Source: Ottowia testudinis
GTDB lineage: Bacteria; Pseudomonadota; Gammaproteobacteria; Burkholderiales; Burkholderiaceae_C
NCBI RefSeq assembly: GCF_017498525.1
Contig: NZ_CP071796.1
Span: 4,030,001 to 4,094,000, forward strand
Direction of reading: 5' to 3'
Length of the DNA stretch: 64,000 bases
This document shows positions 28,015 to 37,201 of this stretch, piece by piece. The position numbers were made by a program, and so were the translations under genes. The notes beneath the pieces were generated by a model. That model saw nothing but the letters and a program-made list of their open reading frames with translations, made no database searches and had not been told where the DNA came from. Numbering within the stretch: position 1 is the stretch's first letter; the number at the start of each line of letters is the position of its first letter.

Positions 28015-29039
28015 CACTTGTTCACCAGTTTGAACACGCTCTGCGTCTTGCCGGCGATGGGCAGCCCGGTGCCCTTGCCGTCGATCTTGGCAAAGCCGTC
28101 TTTGTCCAGCTCGGGTTGGTTATTGGCGCCCAGCAGCACCTTGCCAAAGTCCAGCGCCAGCGCGTCAAACAGCTGGGTGCAGCCACGGTCGGTGGGCGAT
28201 GACATGCAGCCGCTCACACCCTCCCGCTTGCTGGCGATGTCGTAGTTGAACAGCGCCGCCGCATCCAGCGCGATGACCTGTTTGGCGGGGTCGAAGCTGG
28301 CAAACGACAGCGGCACGCGGTTGGGCGCGCTGCAGCTGGAGACGGGCGTGCCCTTGGCCGGATCGCCCAGGCAGCCGGTGGAGCCCAGGTGCAGCAGCAC
28401 GTAGCCGGGCTTGCCGGCGGCGGCGCTCTCCCAGGGCGTGGCGTCGGCGGCCTGGTCCTGGTCGAACTCGATGTTGGTGAACTTGCGCCCGCCGCGCCAG
28501 TTCCACGACATGCCGGGGTGCACGCTGGTTTGCAGCACCGCCGGGGTGCTGGCGTCGGCGGCGTTGAGGTGGTTGATCTCGAACGGCACGCCCAGCACCA
28601 TCTCGGCGCCGGTGTAGCGGCCGGCGGGCACCGTGCCTTCAATGACGGGGTTGGTGGCGGGCGAGCCGTCGCACAGGCCCACGCCCTTTTGCTCCAGATC
28701 GATCAGGCTGACGCTGTGCTTGCCGTCGGCGCTGGTGTAGTTGTAGTTGTCGGTCTGCTTGAGCTTGAGCGCCACCTTGCCGCCGTCTTCCTTGATCAGG
28801 TTGACGTTGGCGATGTAAAAGCGCATGTCGGCGATCTTCACATCGCGCGCCTTGGTGCCCAGCTTGAGCTTGCTGTCGCAGGTGATGGGCGCGGCGCCGT
28901 TGTAGGCGGCAAATTGCAGCTTGACGTTGCCGTCGGTCTGCCAGCCGGCAGGGTCGTCGCTGCCGCCACCGCAGGCCGACAGCAGGGCAAAAGTGGTCAA
29001 CGCGGCCACGGGTGCGAGGGAAAATTTGCGCAAGGTCAT
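28014..29039 (-). CDS. mbnP: MbnP-family copper-binding lipoprotein
   Basis: This 341-residue exported protein has a lipobox (LLSACGGGS). It matches the MbnP family (four-Cys partner of the di-haem enzyme): paired Cys in PITCDSKL, GLCDGS, GSTGCLGD and VSSCSAPN, plus GMSWNWRGGRKFTNIEF, which contains Trp residues of the kind that are oxidised. MbnP binds periplasmic copper after its Trp is converted by MbnH. ATG 29039 follows AAGGAA. It is directly upstream of mbnH with overlapping codons and downstream of the Crp/Fnr regulator in the same direction. Confidence 0.88.
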   Translation of the reverse strand: MTLRKFSLAPVAALTTFALLSACGGGSDDPAGWQTDGNVKLQFAAYNGAAPITCDSKLKLGTKARDVKIADMRFYIANVNLIKEDGGKVALKLKQTDNYNYTSADGKHSVSLIDLEQKGVGLCDGSPATNPVIEGTVPAGRYTGAEMVLGVPFEINHLNAADASTPAVLQTSVHPGMSWNWRGGRKFTNIEFDQDQAADATPWESAAAGKPGYVLLHLGSTGCLGDPAKGTPVSSCSAPNRVPLSFASFDPAKQVIALDAAALFNYDIASKREGVSGCMSSPTDRGCTQLFDALALDFGKVLLGANNQPELDKDGFAKIDGKGTGLPIAGKTQSVFKLVNK

Positions 29040-29088
29040 GAGAAAAATTCCTTGTTTGGATGGGTGGGTGGGAGAGAAAAAACAGGGA

Positions 29089-29715
29089 TCAAGCGGCCAA
29101 TGCCGCAGCCGTGGCTGCGTGGTGACGCGCCGCGCGCCGCCGGGTGCGTTGGGGCGCGGCCTTGGGCATCAGCCGCTTCAGCTCGCGGCACACGGTTTCG
29201 GGCGCGCTATCGACGACCTGCGCCATATCCTTGAGGACGGGCAGCGCCCGCCGCGCCAGGGCGCCGGGGGCGCAGCCGGTGGCTTGCTCTAGCAGCGCCA
29301 GCAGCCACAACATGCGCTCGCGCACCGGGCCGGTGCGCAGGCGCGTGATGTCCAGCGCCTGACGTTGCTGCTGGTGCAGTGCAGCTGTCAGCGTCTGCAC
29401 GCGCGCGGCTTCGCTGTCCAAGGCCAACGGATGGACGCGGCACGGCGTCAGCGCGGCGACGGTGCAGGCGTAGGGTTCGGCGTCGAGCGCGGCCAGGCCC
29501 ACCAGATCGCCCGGGCCGGCCATCTGGATCACCACCGCCTGCTCGCCCACCAGGCGCTGCACGCACAGCAGCCCTTCGCTCACGCGCCACACCGGGCCGG
29601 CGTGGCCGGCGTGCAGCAAGGTGTCGCCAGCGGCCAGCCCAAGTCCCCATTGAGCCTGGGGCGCCGCGGGCGTGATCACATCGGCGCAAGCCAGCGCCGG
29701 GGATGAACTCATCAT
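29089..29715 (-). CDS. Crp/Fnr-family transcriptional regulator
   Basis: This 208-residue regulator has an N-terminal cyclic-nucleotide-like beta barrel (GDTLLHAGHAGPVWRV...GPGDLVGLAAL) and a C-terminal winged helix (VLKDMAQVVDSAPETVCREL). It ends in a basic tail (RTRRRAARHH). The FNR-type four-Cys cluster is not present in the usual places, so an iron-sulfur sensor is not supported. The start is ATG 29715, 8 bp after AAGGAG. It precedes mbnP by 49 bp and probably controls or belongs to the copper module. Confidence 0.82.
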   Translation of the reverse strand: MMSSSPALACADVITPAAPQAQWGLGLAAGDTLLHAGHAGPVWRVSEGLLCVQRLVGEQAVVIQMAGPGDLVGLAALDAEPYACTVAALTPCRVHPLALDSEAARVQTLTAALHQQQRQALDITRLRTGPVRERMLWLLALLEQATGCAPGALARRALPVLKDMAQVVDSAPETVCRELKRLMPKAAPQRTRRRAARHHAATAAALAA

Positions 29716-29819
29716 GAAAAACACTCCTTGTGTTCAGGCAGCGCCCGCGGGCTGCCCAAATCGACTGCGAGGGGCCCGCCGGGGCCGCCCGCGCAATCAC
29801 AAGGCGTGCGGGGGGCGCG

Positions 29820-30233
29820 TCAGGCCGCGAGGAAGAAAAGGAGTGGGGCCGGCGGCGGCCCGCGCGCCAGGGCGGCGCGCAACGGCGCGACGGGCGCCAC
29901 GGTAACGATGAAAGCCGGCGGCGTCTGCGCCACCGCCAGCGCGGGCAGCGGGGCCACACCGGTGGACGGCGGCGCCAGCCGGTCGCTGGCCAGCACACAC
30001 AGCGGGCAGTGGTCGATCTGGATGGCGGCCGGCGCGCTGCCGCGCTCGATGGCCGTGCCGTCGTCACGCACCTGCACCCAGTGCGTGCCGGCGGCCGAGC
30101 ACACCTCGACCCACATCGACTGCCCGCCGCGCGCCGCCGCCAGCGCGCGCGATGCCGTGGGCGCCAGCGCGCCCAGCAGGATGGCCCACAGGGCGATCCA
30201 GGCGAACAGGCGGCGCGCGCGCAAGGCGGTCAT
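29820..30233 (-). CDS. DUF2946 family protein (first copy)
   Basis: This 137-residue protein has one N-terminal helix or signal (FAWIALWAILLGALAPTASRA). It then has the DUF2946 pattern: WVEVCSAAGTHWVQV with a Cys, and IDHCPLC further on. The paired C...HCPLC could bind a metal ion. Such proteins are frequent beside copper receptors and PCu(A)C genes in Burkholderiales. It lies between the Crp/Fnr regulator and the LTxxQ lipoprotein. Confidence 0.75.
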   Translation of the reverse strand: MTALRARRLFAWIALWAILLGALAPTASRALAAARGGQSMWVEVCSAAGTHWVQVRDDGTAIERGSAPAAIQIDHCPLCVLASDRLAPPSTGVAPLPALAVAQTPPAFIVTVAPVAPLRAALARGPPPAPLLFFLAA

Positions 30234-30271
30234 GGGTGCAGCGTCAAGTCAGGTGCGGCGGGCGGATGGCT

Positions 30272-30748
30272 TCAGCGCAGGCCGTCCAGATACCGCTGCG
30301 TGAGCTGCGCGTATTGCGGCGCTGTCAGCGTCTGGCGCATGAATTGCACGCAGCGCTCGCGCGCCTGCATGTGCTCCAGTTCGGTCTGCTGCACCTGGCG
30401 CATCAGTTCAGCGGTGGGCTGGCCCGCCAACATGGCGGCGCGCAGGTTGCCGCGCTGGGCCAGCAGCTGCTTTTGCCCGGCCACGCGCTTGGGCATGTTG
30501 GCGTTGCGGTAGTCGGTCAGTGCCTTCACCTGCTCAGGTGTGAGCTTCAGGTCGGCTTCGTAGCGCATAGTCAGCGGCATCAGCTCGGCAATCGGAATCG
30601 CCGCATCGCCGGGTACCGACTTGGCTTGTGCCGACACCGGCGTGGTCGCCGCCGACGGCGCGGTCACGGGGGCGTTCTGCGCGCAAGCGGCCAGCATCAG
30701 GGCAGCCAGGGTGGTGGCCACGGGCATCATGAAGCGCGGGGTTTTCAT
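30272..30748 (-). CDS. LTxxQ-motif (CpxP/Spy-like) lipoprotein
   Basis: This 158-residue protein has a lipobox (LMLAACAQ) near residue 20. A helical domain with LKLTPEQVKAL and later TAPQYAQL follows, resembling periplasmic CpxP, Spy and ZraP proteins that respond to metal or envelope stress. Many Gln, Glu and Met residues suggest a helical, possibly metal-responsive protein. It lies 29 bp after the PCu(A)C gene on the same strand. Confidence 0.68.
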   Translation of the reverse strand: MKTPRFMMPVATTLAALMLAACAQNAPVTAPSAATTPVSAQAKSVPGDAAIPIAELMPLTMRYEADLKLTPEQVKALTDYRNANMPKRVAGQKQLLAQRGNLRAAMLAGQPTAELMRQVQQTELEHMQARERCVQFMRQTLTAPQYAQLTQRYLDGLR

Positions 30749-30776
30749 AGGTGGTGCTCCTAAAGGAATGAGTGAC

Positions 30777-31247
30777 TCAGTGCTTGCCGTGCTGCATCGC
30801 CGGCGCCGCGTTGCCGCCGCCCAGTGCCGTCACCGGCGCCTTCAGCTCCTGCGTGAAGCGCTTTTTGCTGGCGATGTCTTCAAACGTCAGCGTCACCGGC
30901 ACCATGTCGCCGCCTTTGAGCGTCTGCTTCAGCTCCATCAGCATCACGTGGTAGCCGCCGGGCTTGAGGTTCATGGTGCGGCCCTTGGCGATCTCCAGGC
31001 CGCCCTTGACTTCGCGCATCTTCATCACGTCGCCGTCCATGACCATCTCGTGCACTTCGACCACGCCGGCCACGGGCGACTGGCCGGCCACCAGGCGCAC
31101 GTCCTGCGCGGCGTCGATGTTCATGAACAGGCCGGTGGCCTTTTGCTGCGGCACGGTGCCGCGCACCCACGGGTCGTGGATGCTGACCTGGGCCTGGGCA
31201 GCGCCGGCCAGCAGCAGGGTGGCGAGGGTGAGGGAAATGCGTTTCAT
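30777..31247 (-). CDS. PCu(A)C periplasmic copper chaperone
   Basis: This 156-residue exported protein delivers Cu(I) to the Cu-A or Cu-B site of cytochrome oxidase, often together with SCO. The signal peptide is MKRISLTLATLLLAGAAQA. Copper ligands follow the family pattern: His and Met in EVHEMVMDGDVMKM and GGYHVMLME. A His-tailed C terminus (MQHGKH) is also present. ATG 31247 is chosen for its AAGGAG site and signal peptide. It follows the SCO gene by 47 bp. Confidence 0.93.
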   Translation of the reverse strand: MKRISLTLATLLLAGAAQAQVSIHDPWVRGTVPQQKATGLFMNIDAAQDVRLVAGQSPVAGVVEVHEMVMDGDVMKMREVKGGLEIAKGRTMNLKPGGYHVMLMELKQTLKGGDMVPVTLTFEDIASKKRFTQELKAPVTALGGGNAAPAMQHGKH

Positions 31248-31294
31248 GACTAAGAACTCCTTCGGTTGCAAAAAACGGGGGTGGGCTGAAGCCG

Positions 31295-31924
31295 TCAGCC
31301 GGCGGTTTTCTGCGACATCAGCAGCGCGATGTCGTGCGCGTAGTCCTGCGCGGTCTGCTCGTGGCGCAGCGCCAGGCGCAGGCGGCCCTGGGCGTCGAAG
31401 ATGTAGGACAGCGCCGAGTGGTCCATGGTGTAGCTGCTGCCCGTGGGCACGGCCTTGTAATAGGCCTTGAATTCGGCGGCGGTGGCTTTCAGCTGCTCAG
31501 GGCTGGGGCGCAGCGCGACAAAGCTGGGGTCGAACGCGGCCATGTAGGCCTTCAACACCTCGGGCGTGTCGCGCTCGGGATCGACGGTGATGAACACCAC
31601 TTGCAGCCGCTCGCCATCGGCGCCCAGCAGGCGCCGCGTCTCCACCGCGCGGGTCAGCGCCGTGGGGCAGACGTCGGGGCATTGCACGAAGCCGAAGTAC
31701 AGCAGCACCAGCTTGCCGCGAAAGTCGGCCAGCGTGCGCTCCTTGCCGTCGGCATCGGGCAGTTTGAAATCGCGCCCATACGGCGCGCCCGTGATGTCGA
31801 TGCCGCGAAAACTCTGGCCAGCCTGCGGCAGATTCAGCTTGTCGCAGGCGGCCAGCCCCGCGGCGGCGCATGCACCCAGCGCGGCACGCAACATGCGGCG
31901 GCGCCCCTGCACCATGACAACCAT
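31295..31924 (-). CDS. SCO family copper assembly protein
   Basis: This 209-residue protein is a thioredoxin-fold copper chaperone for cytochrome oxidase maturation. It has a basic N terminus (QGRRRMLRAALGACAAAG) with lipobox-like LAACDK, the copper motif QCPDVCPT (about 80-87), and the distal His in YTMDHSALSY. Length and order are standard. The start at 31924 follows AGGAG. It lies between the second DUF2946 gene and the PCu(A)C chaperone, as is common. Confidence 0.93.
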   Translation of the reverse strand: MVVMVQGRRRMLRAALGACAAAGLAACDKLNLPQAGQSFRGIDITGAPYGRDFKLPDADGKERTLADFRGKLVLLYFGFVQCPDVCPTALTRAVETRRLLGADGERLQVVFITVDPERDTPEVLKAYMAAFDPSFVALRPSPEQLKATAAEFKAYYKAVPTGSSYTMDHSALSYIFDAQGRLRLALRHEQTAQDYAHDIALLMSQKTAG

Positions 31925-31949
31925 GGCTCAACTCCTGAAATATGGATCA

Positions 31950-31998
31950 AACCGCTGCCTTGCCCTTGTGTGGCAAGCGCAAGCAGCTATCAAAAAGA
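31950..31998 (-). repeat. Family A palindromic element, copy A3
   Basis: On the minus strand it reads TTTTTGATAGCTGCTTGCGC then TTGCCACACAAGGGCAAG. It begins 8 bp after the stop of the DUF2946 gene at 32006, in that gene's direction, and ends shortly before the SCO start. Confidence 0.75.
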
Positions 31999-32005
31999 GA
32001 GTTTT

Positions 32006-32368
32006 TCAGGAGGAAATTGGCGGCGCACGCGCCTGCCAGGGCGGTGCGGCATGCCCGGCCACCCAGCGCGCGGGCGCCAGCGGCAGCGCAAACGGCGGCA
32101 GCGGTGGAGCATCGGGCGCCAGCACGGCCAAGGGTGGCGGCGCGCCCGTGGGAATGCACATGGGGCAGTGCATTTGCGCGGCGTTCAGATCCACCGCGCC
32201 CTCTTCGGTGTGCAGCACCAGCTTGCTGCCGCTGGCCGAACACACGATCTCCAGCGCCTGCGGACTGACCAGCGGCGCGGCCACCGCCACGCCGATCGAC
32301 AGCACGAACCACGCCAGCACCAGGCGGGCAATGTGGCGGACGCAGGCGGCGGGCAGCATGGCCGGCAT
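32006..32368 (-). CDS. DUF2946 family protein (second copy)
   Basis: This 120-residue protein has a hydrophobic N-terminal helix (IARLVLAWFVLSIGVAVAA). It then has the DUF2946 pattern EIVCSASGSKLVLHTEEG and MHCPMC, and a Pro-Ala-rich tail. It resembles the copy at 29820 in layout but not closely in sequence. The start is ATG 32368, or ATG 32359 nearby. It is the first gene of the copper module on this strand and is divergent from the GST gene. Confidence 0.68.
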   Translation of the reverse strand: MPAMLPAACVRHIARLVLAWFVLSIGVAVAAPLVSPQALEIVCSASGSKLVLHTEEGAVDLNAAQMHCPMCIPTGAPPPLAVLAPDAPPLPPFALPLAPARWVAGHAAPPWQARAPPISS

Positions 32369-32456
32369 TATGACGAAGGCTGCGGCGCGTACCTTGTTCG
32401 ATGTCAAGGCGCTGCGCACGGGTAAGCTTCGCGGCTTCATCCCAAGGAGACACCCC

Positions 32457-33110
32457 ATGCTCAAACTCTGCGGCTTCGCGGCCAGCAATTACCACAACAA
32501 GGTCAAGCTCGCCCTGCTTGAAAAAGGCGTACCGTTCGAGGAAGTGCTCGCCTGGATCGGCGAGACCGATCCCGCCGCCAGTCCGCTGGGCAAGGTGCCC
32601 TACGCCATCACCGACGAGGGGCCGATCAGCGAATCGACCGTGATCCTCGAATACCTCGAAGACCGCTACCCCACACCGCCGCTGATGCCCGCCAATGCGT
32701 ATGAGGCGGCCAAGGTGCGCGAGTTGGTGCGCTACATCGAGCTGCACCTGGAGCTGGTGGCGCGCAACCTGTACCCCGAGGCGTTTTTCGGCGGCAAGGT
32801 GAGTGATGGCCTGAAAGACAAGCTGAAGCCGCAGTTGGAAAAGAACGTGGCCGGCTTTGCCAAGCTGGCGAAGTTCGCGCCCTTCATGGCGGGTGAGGCC
32901 TTCACCTTGGCCGACTGCGCCGCCGCCGTGCACCTGCCGCTGGTGAGCAGCGCCACCAAGATCGTCTACGGCGAAGACCTGCTGGCCGCGCTGCCGGTGA
33001 AGGATTACCTCAAGCGTGTGGGTGAGCGGCCGAGCGTGCAGCAGGTCAATGCCGACCGCAAGGTGAATACCGATGTGATGCTGGCGCGCGTGGCGAACAA
33101 GGCGGGTTGA
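32457..33110 (+). CDS. Glutathione S-transferase family protein
   Basis: This 217-residue cytosolic enzyme has an N-terminal thioredoxin-like domain (GFAASNYHNKVKLALLEKG, and the cis-Pro glutathione-binding KVPYAI followed by ESTVILEYLE). The C-terminal domain is helical (GEAFTLADCAAAVHLPLV). Substrate is unknown. ATG 32457 follows AAGGAG. It is divergent from the copper module. Confidence 0.9.
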   Translation: MLKLCGFAASNYHNKVKLALLEKGVPFEEVLAWIGETDPAASPLGKVPYAITDEGPISESTVILEYLEDRYPTPPLMPANAYEAAKVRELVRYIELHLELVARNLYPEAFFGGKVSDGLKDKLKPQLEKNVAGFAKLAKFAPFMAGEAFTLADCAAAVHLPLVSSATKIVYGEDLLAALPVKDYLKRVGERPSVQQVNADRKVNTDVMLARVANKAG

Positions 33111-33160
33111 TTTGGTCGATAGCCCAGCCTGCACCTTGCCCCGCGGGCCGATGGCGGCAC

Positions 33161-33247
33161 GCAGATTTGCTTTTAAGCACTTAAGTTGTTGTTACTAAAA
33201 GGAAAGCGGCGAAAAACCATCACCCCGCAGGTTTGCTTTTAAGCACT
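33161..33247. repeat. 21-bp direct repeat pair
   Basis: The sequence GCAGATTTGCTTTTAAGCAC plus one T (33161-33181) recurs with one mismatch at 33227-33247, 66 bp on. Both lie between the GST stop and the stop of the Schlafen-type gene. Each contains the short palindrome TTGCTTTTAAGCA. No transposase or integrase is near. Confidence 0.7.
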
Positions 33248-33250
33248 GCC

Positions 33251-34660
33251 TCATGCCCAGAACGGCAGATAGCGCGCATAGCGGGTTGAAGTGGTCTCGG
33301 TCTCATCCACCTTGATCAAGCCAGCGTCCTTGGTGGCGCCGATGACCTGTGACGCAGTTGCCATTTTTGTCTCTGGCAACTTGAACCGCTCGCGCAGGCT
33401 TTGATTCGACATGCGCTGGTTGCTCACGTATTTCAGGCAACAGTGCTGATAGCACGCCCGCACGCGATCCGGCTTGCTCATGGCCGCGAATTCCTGGTGC
33501 GAAAACAGCACCGCGGTCGTGCGCGTTTCGCCGGTGCGGAAATCCGGCGCGGGCAACTGAAACACCTCCGCCAGACTGACCACCTTGTCCACCCCGCTGC
33601 CTTTTTCCTCGCACAAGCCCATGCGCCGCATCAACTCGGCCAAGCGCTCGTTGCGCGAGCGAAACTCGTCAATGAAGCGCTCGACCTGGATGGACGGCAA
33701 ACCGGGATTGGACACTTCCAGCCGATCGTCATACATCTCGATCATCACCGACTGCCCGCTGGCCTCGAAGTTCTGGTGCACCAGCGCGTTGGCCACCAAT
33801 TCACGAATGGCCTGCTTGGGAAACATCTTGGCTTCCTCACGCACCAGCTGCTCCACGAAACGATTCAGCGGCGCAGACGAATGAATGAATTCGATCAACC
33901 CTTCAAACCCCACGGCGTAGCCTTGGTCGTGGAGACGGTCCTCCCGGGTGAGGAGTTTGTTCGCGCCCTCGTAAATCACGAATCTCGGCGCCTTGCGCGC
34001 CAACTCGGACGAGAACGCATTCAGGCGCTTGGCCAACAGCACCGCCGCCAGATTGGTGATGTCCCACCCCGCTGCTCGCTGGCGCACCAGTCTCTCTTGG
34101 CACAGCCGATCCAGCACGGCCTCGCGGTGGGTGGGATACGGCAGCCGCAACAATTCAAAAAATGACTGCGTGTCCAACAAGGCCACCACCTCGTCCGCAC
34201 TGGCGGCTTGCTTGGCTGGCCGTTCAAACCAGTCTGGCCCGTCCTCGGCAAAGATGCGCTTGAGCTGATCTGGCGTCATCGGCACCAGCTCTTCGCCGGC
34301 GCGCATCAAATAAGCGCCTTCATGGTGCAAGGGCTGCGCCGTGGGGCGCGAAGGAACCTCGAACACCAGCACGCGGCCATCCGGGTGCGCCAGCTCATGC
34401 ACATGCACGCGGATGCGCAGCACCTCCAGAATGCGCCCGGTGATCTGGCCCGTGTTGGCGAAGGCCTGCGTGCCCACGACCGCGCGCGGTCGCCGGTCGG
34501 ACACGCCCAGCACCAGATGGCCGCCACCTTCATTGGCCAGCGCCACGCAGTAGCGCATCAATTTGACACTGTCGTATTGCAGCTTGGCCTCTTTGAATTC
34601 CAGATGCTCGTCCTCGGAAGGCGCATCCATCCATCGAGCCAAGGTGTCAAGGGAAATCAT
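33251..34660 (-). CDS. AlbA_2/Schlafen-type ATP-binding protein
   Basis: This 469-residue protein begins with an AlbA_2 (Schlafen-core-like) domain (HLEFKEAK, then VALANEGGGHLVLGVSDR, about 20-60). A C-terminal ATPase-like region follows (RELVANALVHQNFEASG and MGLCEEKGSGVDKVV), as in the HATPase_c_4 family. A winged helix is likely at the end. Such proteins are predicted DNA- or RNA-binding regulators, some in defence contexts. ATG 34660 is chosen; TTG 34699 would add 13 residues. It is a single gene between metabolic genes, with repeats beyond its stop, and could be an acquired gene. Confidence 0.8.
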   Translation of the reverse strand: MISLDTLARWMDAPSEDEHLEFKEAKLQYDSVKLMRYCVALANEGGGHLVLGVSDRRPRAVVGTQAFANTGQITGRILEVLRIRVHVHELAHPDGRVLVFEVPSRPTAQPLHHEGAYLMRAGEELVPMTPDQLKRIFAEDGPDWFERPAKQAASADEVVALLDTQSFFELLRLPYPTHREAVLDRLCQERLVRQRAAGWDITNLAAVLLAKRLNAFSSELARKAPRFVIYEGANKLLTREDRLHDQGYAVGFEGLIEFIHSSAPLNRFVEQLVREEAKMFPKQAIRELVANALVHQNFEASGQSVMIEMYDDRLEVSNPGLPSIQVERFIDEFRSRNERLAELMRRMGLCEEKGSGVDKVVSLAEVFQLPAPDFRTGETRTTAVLFSHQEFAAMSKPDRVRACYQHCCLKYVSNQRMSNQSLRERFKLPETKMATASQVIGATKDAGLIKVDETETTSTRYARYLPFWA

Positions 34661-34706
34661 TTCATGGGGCTTGCGAAGATCAAGGCTTTCGCCAATCAAG
34701 ACTCAA

Positions 34707-35513
<807 letters not shown>

Positions 35514-35562
35514 CTTGTCTCCTCGTGAATGCGGGCGATGATAGCGGCGCTATGCTGGCCGC

Positions 35563-35976
35563 ATGCACGCACTCTTTCACCTGGCCTACCACGTGACCGA
35601 CCTCGACGCCGCGCGCCGCTTTTACGGCGGCGTGCTGGGCTGCCGCGAGGGCCGCAGCACCGGCACCTGGGTCGATTTCGACTTTTTCGGCCACCAGATC
35701 TCGCTGCACCTGGGCGAGCCGTTCAAGACCAGCGACACCGGCCGCGTGGGCGAGCAGCTGGTGCCCATACCGCACCTGGGCCTGATCCTGCAGCGCACCG
35801 ACTGGCAGGCCATGGCCGACCGCTTGCAGGCGGCCGGCACCGCGTTCGTGATCGAGCCGCACCTGCGCTTTGCCGGCCAGCCGGGCGAACAGTGGACGAT
35901 GTTCTTTCGAGACCCGTTCGGCAATCCGATCGAGATCAAGGGTTTCGAGGATCTGGCGAGCGTGTATCAGGCTTGA
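35563..35976 (+). CDS. VOC (glyoxalase/dioxygenase) family protein
   Basis: This 137-residue protein is a single vicinal-oxygen-chelate domain pair. Candidate metal ligands are His in FHLAYHVTDLDAARRFY, a second His in FGHQISLHLGE, and Glu in NPIEIKGFED. The reaction is not identifiable. It is a short stand-alone gene divergent from the enoyl-CoA hydratase gene. Confidence 0.85.
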   Translation: MHALFHLAYHVTDLDAARRFYGGVLGCREGRSTGTWVDFDFFGHQISLHLGEPFKTSDTGRVGEQLVPIPHLGLILQRTDWQAMADRLQAAGTAFVIEPHLRFAGQPGEQWTMFFRDPFGNPIEIKGFEDLASVYQA

Positions 35977-36007
35977 GACGCGCGGAGGCAAAAACTTCGA
36001 ATGCTCT

Positions 36008-36055
36008 TAAAAAATAGCTGCTAGCGCTCTCCCATCAGGCGCCAGCGCCCGATTC
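36008..36055 (+). repeat. Family A palindromic element, copy A4
   Basis: AAAAATAGCTGCTAGCGCTC and the arm AGGCGCCAGCGCCCGATT begin about 30 bp after the VOC stop, in the same direction. The element runs past the stop (36035) of the convergent fumarylacetoacetase-family gene. Confidence 0.6.
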
Positions 36056-37051
36056 GACCACTTCCTGCTCGATGGCACCAAACACCGATTCGCCGTCCCT
36101 GCCCTTCATCTCGATGCGCACGGTGTCGCCGAACTTCATGTAGCCGGTCTTGGGCGCGCCGTCTTGCAGCGTCTCCATGGCGCGTTTTTCGGCGATGCAG
36201 CCGTAGCCCTTGGGCCATTCACGGCGGCCGTCTTTCTCGATGCCGGCGTTGCTGACGGTGCCGCTGCCGATGATGCTGCCGGCACGCAGGCGCCGCGTGC
36301 GGGCGGCGTGGGCGATCAGTTGGCCGAAGTGAAAGCGCATCTCGGGGCCGGCGTCGCACATCGCCACCTTGCGGCCGTTCCAGCTGACCTGCATCGTCAG
36401 GTGCACGCGGCCTTCCGCCCAGGCATCGCCCAGCTCGTCGGGCGTTACCGCCACCGGGCCGAAGGCGGTGGACGGCTTGCCGTGGAAGAAGCCGAAGCCC
36501 TTGGCCAACTCATCGGGGATCAGGTGGCGCAGGCTGACGTCGTTGGCCAGCATCAGCAGGCGGATCGCCTCCAGCCCCTGCTCGGGCGTGGCGGCCATGG
36601 GGACGTCGCCGGTGACCACGGCCAGTTCGGCCTCGAAGTCGATGCCGAACGCCTCGCTGGCCACGCGGATGCTGGCCTGCGGGCCCAGAAAATCGTCGCT
36701 GCCGCCCTGATACATCAGCGGCTCGGTGAAATAGCGCTCGGGCACCTCGGCGCCGCGCGCGGCGCGCACCAGCTCGACGTGGTTCAGATAGGCCGAGCCG
36801 CCGGCCCATTGGTAGGCGCGCGGCAGCGGGGCCATGCATTGCGCGGGGTCGAACGGAAAGGCGTGGCGCGCACGGCCGGCGTTCAGCGCGTCGGACAGGT
36901 CTTGCAGCTGGGGGCTGATGAAGTTCCAGTCGTCCAGCGCCTGCTGCAGGCGGTGCGCGATGCCGCTCGCATAATGGGCGCTCGTCAGATCGCGCGAGAC
37001 GACCACCAATTGCCCGTCGCGCGAGCCGTCCTTGTAGGTTGCCAGTTTCAT
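36035..37051 (-). CDS. Fumarylacetoacetate hydrolase family protein
   Basis: This 338-residue enzyme cleaves or hydrates beta-diketo or related acids with a divalent metal. Typical features are the acidic metal-binding stretch EAFGIDFEAELAVVTGD (about 131-147) and a conserved C-terminal GSIIGSGTVSNAG. A long N-terminal region (about 1-110) with MKLATYKDGSRDGQ is like Burkholderiales members. No other tyrosine or aromatic degradation gene is adjacent, so the pathway is not assigned. The start is 37051. Confidence 0.88.
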   Translation of the reverse strand: MKLATYKDGSRDGQLVVVSRDLTSAHYASGIAHRLQQALDDWNFISPQLQDLSDALNAGRARHAFPFDPAQCMAPLPRAYQWAGGSAYLNHVELVRAARGAEVPERYFTEPLMYQGGSDDFLGPQASIRVASEAFGIDFEAELAVVTGDVPMAATPEQGLEAIRLLMLANDVSLRHLIPDELAKGFGFFHGKPSTAFGPVAVTPDELGDAWAEGRVHLTMQVSWNGRKVAMCDAGPEMRFHFGQLIAHAARTRRLRAGSIIGSGTVSNAGIEKDGRREWPKGYGCIAEKRAMETLQDGAPKTGYMKFGDTVRIEMKGRDGESVFGAIEQEVVESGAGA

Positions 37052-37201
37052 GGGTGATCCATTGCTTGAGCGCCGTCTGCCGGCGCGGCGCCCGGCGCCG
37101 CTGGCCGGTGTGCGTCAAACCGGTGCGGCCAGCGCCCGTGGCTGTCTTCGGCGCCCGAATCAATCGATTCTAGGCCAGGCATTTTGGGGCGCGGTGCGGC
37201 C

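Noticed and set aside
33161-33247. Phage or island attachment sites
   Set aside because: The repeats are only 66 bp apart, and there is no integrase, tRNA gene or transposase nearby.
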